From Stromatinia cepivora (taxonomy: Eukaryota; Ascomycota; Leotiomycetes; Helotiales; Sclerotiniaceae), in the NCBI GenBank assembly GCA_014898415.1, contig RCTD01000016.1, positions 1,240,001 to 1,304,000 of the forward strand: a DNA stretch of 64,000 nt. Direction: 5' to 3'. The position numbers and the translations under genes were made by a program. This document shows, one piece after another, positions 61,601 through 64,000 of this stretch. Under the pieces are notes generated by a model. The model was given only the letters and a program-made list of their open reading frames with translations, was not told where the DNA came from and did not search any database. Each line of letters starts with the position of its first letter. The first letter of the stretch is position 1.

Positions 61601-63297
61601 ATCCCTACTACAAGTATGAAGAGATACCCATATTCATCGACAAAAGCAATGTAAGAATTACATCTCGTTATCATCTCTAAACATAAACCCACCATTGTCA
61701 TCTAGCGAATACTATCATCCCACCACAAATCAGGATTGTCATTAATTCCTCCATATCATGTACCAACACGACTCGACAACAAACAAGATCCAAGTCCTCC
61801 ACAAATACTCCATCCCGCAGAAAATTAAGAATAAAGTAATAAAGTTGAGAACCAATACGCTTTCCCTGAATGACTAACAACGCACCAACATTTCGAATAT
61901 TTACTCATGCCTACAGGTCCCGCCTATCCTCTTTATACAACGCACGAGATACGTTATCTGCATACTTATCCCTTATCCTTGGCCTTGAGCATCAAGACCA
62001 GGGAGTTTGTATAGCTATATTGGACAATTACCAGATTTGACTCAATTAGGAAGAATCTATCTATATTCAAACCAGACGAGTCCTAGCTAATCTTACAAAC
62101 CACATTAAGGTATATGCTGCTCAGCTAACCCTTACTATATAAATTCCCAGTCTTCCACATGATTTCTCAGTAAACTATTATTGAAGGTTATGTTATTCTG
62201 TACATGACAGGAGCTGTTCCATCAGCCCGGTCAATGTAAATGAATGCCACTAGACCAGATTTAAACCATCGGGGATTATACTAAGCTTTCTTTTATGCTA
62301 GGATATTTGGTAAGAAGATGGTGTGTAGGTAAATGTGCGATTGTTATCAATTTCTTTGAAATCGCGTATAAGAGTGAAATAATGATGGCAAAGACATAGC
62401 GACGAAAAAATAAAATTTAGTTCGTTTAGATAGGTATACAGAAATCCCTCCAACCCCGGGTGAGAATTACTCATGAACATACTCTTCAAGAATCTTCATA
62501 TCGTAGAACATGCGTGCACATACCTACGATCAATCTGCCTGGCGCTTCCTATGACATTACTATATACTCGAGCGATTAATTTTCACCCAACTTCCCTCTA
62601 TACTTACAAAAGTCAAACCAACCCATCTGAAAATCCCTCTACCTCAGTCTCATCACCTCTCTATTAGCCAGAGATAAAAGATTTCTCAAGATATATTCTG
62701 CACCCTGATATAAGAAAGCTGCAACGAGTTAAAGTTTCAACATTGCAGAGAATATATCAATCACCATCACATACATCATAGAACTGCAATATATCACGAA
62801 AAGCTTTCAGGGAGAACTATACTACATGTAGAACTTGTGGTCAGGAAGTTTTCGAGGTTAGAAAGATATTGAAAGTGGTATGAGATAGATAGATAGGTAG
62901 ATAGACAATGTAAGTGAGTAAACAGTAATGAGGAAAGATAAGAAAAGATGAATGGCAGTAAAAGAGGAAAGAAGTTAGAATGATGGCAATGATTAGAGGA
63001 ATTCCACCACTTGGTTGAAAAGGTATGGGTACATATCTGAAATGCTTTGGGTGAGACAGACCATAGACTCAACTGTTCCTCCATTTCGAAAGGTTAATGG
63101 ATTATAATAAAATTTCATTGCTATAAATAGGTGACACGCCCGTGTCTGTACACCGGCCACTATACAGCCAGACAAACAAATACAGGTTTCTTCATCTCTC
63201 CCTTCTTCGTGTGAAACGCCAACCATGACCAAATGCAAGCCCTCAAATTCCCCAGTCTTCAACCCCAGCGTACATATATTCTAGAATTCATAAATTA
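55623..63297. other. Gene desert (about 7.7 kb)
   Basis: AT-rich sequence with no gene-like exon structure. Open frames such as 58133-58569 (+), 58690-58965 (+) and 59750-60055 (+) have no domain pattern and no splice-consistent extension. GTGATAAC / ACTATA-type short repeats occur near 56780-56820. No LTR or inverted-repeat pair was recognised by eye. Confidence 0.5.
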
Positions 63298-64000
63298 TTA
63301 TCTTGCCTTGTGGGAAGAAACACCAGCACCAATAACACCAGGTAATTTTTCATCACCGATGCTATACAACATGCCAATTCCCCAAGAAACAAGCCCGACT
63401 AGAACAAGACTGGAGATGAAGATCAACCAGAAAGGACCACTGATATCTCTTTTTTGACAAGCGGATCCTCCACGCCCCGAATCGGCACCACATCTACAGG
63501 CAAAACAATCACCAGATTGGGATGTGTATTTTTTGTAGCAAGCACCCATTGACGAGCAGTTGTTTGTAGATGAGATACAGGAATCCAAAGAGGCGTGGCA
63601 GACAGGAAGCGTTGTCTTGATGACAGTATTGTTCTTATAGGAAGAATTGGAACTGGGTGCATCTTGTACTTGGTGGTCGACAAACTCGGCCATTGGTTCT
63701 TCGAATTGTTGTCTGCTGGAGAGCTTCTTTTGCGAAGGTCGAACGTAAGAGCCGTAAGAGCCACTGCCTCTACGGGAGTCAGGCATAAGGATTACGAGCA
63801 CATTCATTTCTGCTCTGGAGGCGAATTTGGTTAATCGTTCGTAAGATGTGTTTATGAAATCCTTATTCTACCTCAATATTAGCCAGATAGTCTTTGTAGG
63901 AATAGCGTATTCCCCATACCTCTGATTGCCTATTCAAGTCAATGTGCATGATCTTCGATTTTCCATTCCAACATTTGTCTGCGAATGGATTGATAGCATC
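63298..64000 (-). CDS. Vps3844-like membrane protein, C-terminal part (N-terminus outside window)
   Basis: Type I membrane protein whose C-terminal domain defines the fungal Vps3844 family, linked to vacuolar sorting/ER function. Exons (minus strand) are 63920 to beyond 64000 and 63298-63867, separated by a 52-bp intron (63868-63919). Seen in order: SYERLTKFASRAEMNVLVILMP; a Ser/Gln-rich linker; the Cys-rich domain CHASLDSCISSTNNCSSMG, ACYKKYTSQSGDCFACRCG and ACQKRDISGPFWLI; one transmembrane helix (FISSLVLVGLVSWGIGMLY); and the short cytosolic tail SIGDEKLPGVIGAGVSSHKAR-like ending in KAR. No lesion is visible. Confidence 0.88.

Overview
The window is nuclear DNA of a filamentous ascomycete. 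Introns are short (about 47-140 bp) with GT..AG ends and CTAAC/CTGAC-type branch points. Gene islands are separated by AT-rich, repeat-laden stretches, and transposon relics carry the C-to-T / G-to-A footprint of repeat-induced point mutation (RIP). Gene content (hybrid histidine kinase, intracellular GH3 beta-glucosidase, CPS/KS-type diterpene synthase, LaeA-like methyltransferase, Vps3844-like protein) fits Pezizomycotina. A Leotiomycete such as a Sclerotiniaceae species is my guess from general look only.

Layout. 1-2.5 kb: 3' part of a hybrid histidine kinase (+). 3.4-6.6 kb: GH3 beta-glucosidase with a PA14 insert (-), complete except for one frameshift in an A6 run. 8.2-9.3 kb: DUF202 membrane protein (+). 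10.6-12.5 kb: CDF zinc transporter (+). 13-21.7 kb: gene-poor, with a pentanucleotide array, a MITE with terminal inverted repeats (14.6-15.0 kb), a T34 tract, a coding-like relic (16.3 kb) and a foldback MITE (18.5 kb). 21.8-22.9 kb: secreted/membrane cysteine-rich protein (-). 24.7-32.5 kb: a second copy of the foldback MITE, split by a RIP-ruined Ty3/gypsy LTR retrotransposon on the minus strand (matching 282-bp LTRs, 5-bp target duplication, polypurine tract). 33.7-35.0 kb: DsbA-like thioredoxin-fold protein (-). 35.9-37 kb: Ypt35-like PX protein (-). 39.0-39.7 kb: small GPI-type cysteine-rich protein (+). 41.6-43.5 kb: ethanolamine/choline phosphotransferase (+). 44.2-52.5 kb: a decayed diterpenoid cluster. 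53.3-55.6 kb: IQ-motif protein (+). 55.6-63.3 kb: gene desert. 63.3-64 kb: C-terminal part of a Vps3844-like protein (-).

The most interesting region is 44.2-52.5 kb. A bifunctional CPS/KS-type diterpene synthase (DSDD class II and DEYME class I motifs both still readable), a cytochrome P450, a LaeA-like methyltransferase and a rhodopsin-domain membrane protein fragment lie together. Each of the three enzymes carries at least one frameshift or nonsense codon, so the locus reads as a recently silenced gibberellin-type diterpenoid cluster.

Three otherwise well-preserved genes (GH3, DsbA-like, P450) break exactly at runs of 6-7 identical bases, so homopolymer sequencing error must be excluded before those three are called pseudogenes. 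The CPS/KS, the methyltransferase and the P450 stop codon have lesions that are not of that type.
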